Assembly: GCA_900544395.1 (NCBI GenBank)
Contig: UQVC01000059.1
Location: 1 to 7,879, forward strand
From: an uncultured Ruminococcus sp.
GTDB lineage: Bacteria > Bacillota > Clostridia > Lachnospirales > Lachnospiraceae
Reading direction: 5' to 3'
DNA length: 7,879 nt
Shown here: piece after piece, positions 6,917 to 7,879 of the stretch
How the letters are laid out: each line of letters begins with the position of its first letter
Position numbering within the stretch: the first letter of the stretch is position 1
Position numbers and translations under genes: made by a program
Notes under the pieces: generated by a model
What the model was told of the DNA's origin: nothing
The model's input: the letters and a program-made list of their open reading frames with translations, nothing else
Database searches by the model: none

Positions 6917-7783
6917 GACGAGACTACTTAAGTTATTGAAGGGTTCGGGAAAGTATATCGGAGCGAATATTTTCTGGCAGTGGATCGCACTGCTGTTCCA
7001 GATTGCGGCAGTGTTGTCAGCGGGAAATATGATTCAGCAGCTATTTGAAAAAACATTGGATCCGAAGGTGATGCTGCAGACAGCTGGAATTGTGATTCTG
7101 GCAATCTGTGCGCGTTTTTTGTGTGAAAAAGGAGCGGCATATGCCTCTTATCGGGCAAGTGCGGATGTAAAGACGGTTTTAAGAAAGCAGATTTATGAAA
7201 AACTACTGCGTTTGGGAGCAGCCTATAAAGAAAACGTATCTACTTCTGAGGTGGTTCAGGTATCTGCAGAAGGAGTTGAGCAGCTGGAGATTTATTACGG
7301 GAGATATCTCCCGCAGCTGTTTTACAGTCTGCTTGCACCGATCACACTGTTTGTGGTATTATCACCGATCAGCATTAAGGCGTGTATTGTACTTCTTGTA
7401 TGTGTACCACTGATTCCGATGTCGATCGTGGCAGTACAGAAATTCGCAAAGAAACTGCTGAGCAAATACTGGGGGATTTATACAGAACTTGGAGACAGTT
7501 TCCTGGAGAATCTGCAGGGGCTGACAACCTTGAAGATTTATCAGGCAGATGAGCAGAAAGCCAGAGAAATGGATGAGGAGTCAGAACGGTTCCGCAAGAT
7601 CACGATGAAAGTACTCACCATGCAGCTGAATTCTGTCAGTGTCATGGATATTGTGGCGTATGGCGGAGCAGCCATCGGAATGATCGTGACAGTCAGAGAA
7701 TATCTGGCAGGAAATGTGTCACTGGCAGGGGCGTTTACGATCATTTTGCTTGCAGCTGAATTTTTTATTCCGCTGCGTTTGCT
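6909..7783 (+). CDS. CydD-like ABC exporter subunit, 5' exon interrupted by a group II intron
   Basis: This is the N-terminal transmembrane domain of a type IV ABC exporter with about six hydrophobic segments (near 18-40, 55-72, 130-150, 155-175, 246-265, 272-291). The stretch from GRYLPQLFYSLLAPITL (131-147) through LIPMSIVAV, SFLENLQGLTTLKIYQADEQ (197-216) and FRKITMKVL resembles CydD, the subunit that with CydC exports glutathione/cysteine for cytochrome bd assembly. Subfamily assignment is fairly likely, substrate is not proven. After EFFIPLRL (residue 291) and two bases of the next Leu codon, homology stops at 7783. The frame continues with 21 unrelated residues to a TAG at 7848-7850. 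The nucleotide-binding domain is missing from the window and presumably lies beyond the intron. The start is ATG with AAGGA nine bases upstream, overlapping ygbA by 8 bases. Confidence 0.85.
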
Positions 7784-7879
7784 GTGTGCCGAGCATGGCA
7801 CTAATCTTGCTGGTGCAAGTCCAGCCACAGGTATTTACCGCCAAGTGTAGCGAACCACAAGTCGGTATCAGTAATGGTA
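7784..7879 (+). mobile_element. 5' end of a group II intron inserted in the ABC exporter gene
   Basis: The sequence begins with GTGTG (7784-7788), the group II 5' consensus, exactly where the exporter homology ends. Hairpins follow as in the start of domain I: GTGCC/GGCAC (7786-7790 with 7797-7801, loop GAGCAT), GCTGG/CCAGC (7809-7813 with 7821-7825, loop TGCAAGT) and TACCG/CGGTA (7836-7840 with 7863-7867). The GTGTGCC..GCATGG and GGTGCAAGTCC blocks resemble those of many clostridial group II introns. It is in the sense orientation relative to the host gene, as needed for splicing. The reverse transcriptase/maturase, domains V and VI and the 3' exon are outside the window, so class and activity cannot be judged. 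Confidence 0.78.

Noticed and set aside
7784..7850. The 21-residue C-terminal tail of the exporter frame as a genuine short protein end
   Set aside because: ABC exporters continue past this point with a loop and an ATPase domain, and the DNA here has group II intron sequence and structure rather than coding character.
1..7879. CRISPR arrays, tRNA or rRNA genes, riboswitches
   Set aside because: No regularly spaced direct repeats, cloverleaf patterns, rRNA motifs or recognisable riboswitch cores were seen on reading through the window.

Overview
The window looks like chromosomal DNA of a low-to-mid GC Firmicute, most likely a gut Clostridia of the Lachnospiraceae type. This rests on strong purine-rich Shine-Dalgarno sites, extended -10 promoters, codon use, and the kinds of proteins present (RecQ with an extra C-terminal wing, YkgJ-like CxxCxxCC protein, CPBP protease, DUF454, YgbA, CydD-like exporter). 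The genus cannot be fixed from sequence alone.

Layout. Positions 1-102 hold the 3' end of a coiled-coil protein gene. A strong hairpin plus T-run (156-193) follows, which also looks like the left tip of an IS1182-family insertion sequence. Its DDE transposase (250-1878) has all catalytic residues, but no clear right inverted repeat is visible. A terminator-like hairpin (1908-1950) and a promoter (2012-2041) then lead into a two-gene unit: a YkgJ-family metal-cluster protein (2081-2749) and a RecQ helicase (2769-5033). RecQ converges on, and overlaps by 14 bases, a CPBP-family membrane protease on the minus strand (stop at 5020, preferred start at 5940). A 211-base divergent intergenic region carries back-to-back promoters.

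The second plus-strand operon starts from a good promoter (6048-6076). It has three tightly packed genes: DUF454/YbaN membrane protein (6152-6538), YgbA-type 'nitrous oxide-stimulated promoter' cysteine-rich protein (6539-6916), and a CydD-like ABC exporter subunit (from 6909). The gene order suggests a membrane/redox or nitric-oxide-stress module; that is an inference from family knowledge.

The most notable feature is at the right edge. The ABC exporter reading frame runs normally to the end of its sixth membrane segment and then changes into sequence that does not belong to the family. The change falls exactly at a GTGTG pentamer (7784), followed by hairpins typical of the 5' end of a group II intron. 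The exporter gene therefore appears to be interrupted, in the sense orientation, by a group II intron whose remainder lies outside the window. Two different mobile elements (IS1182-type and group II intron) thus flank the recQ/CPBP/DUF454 block.
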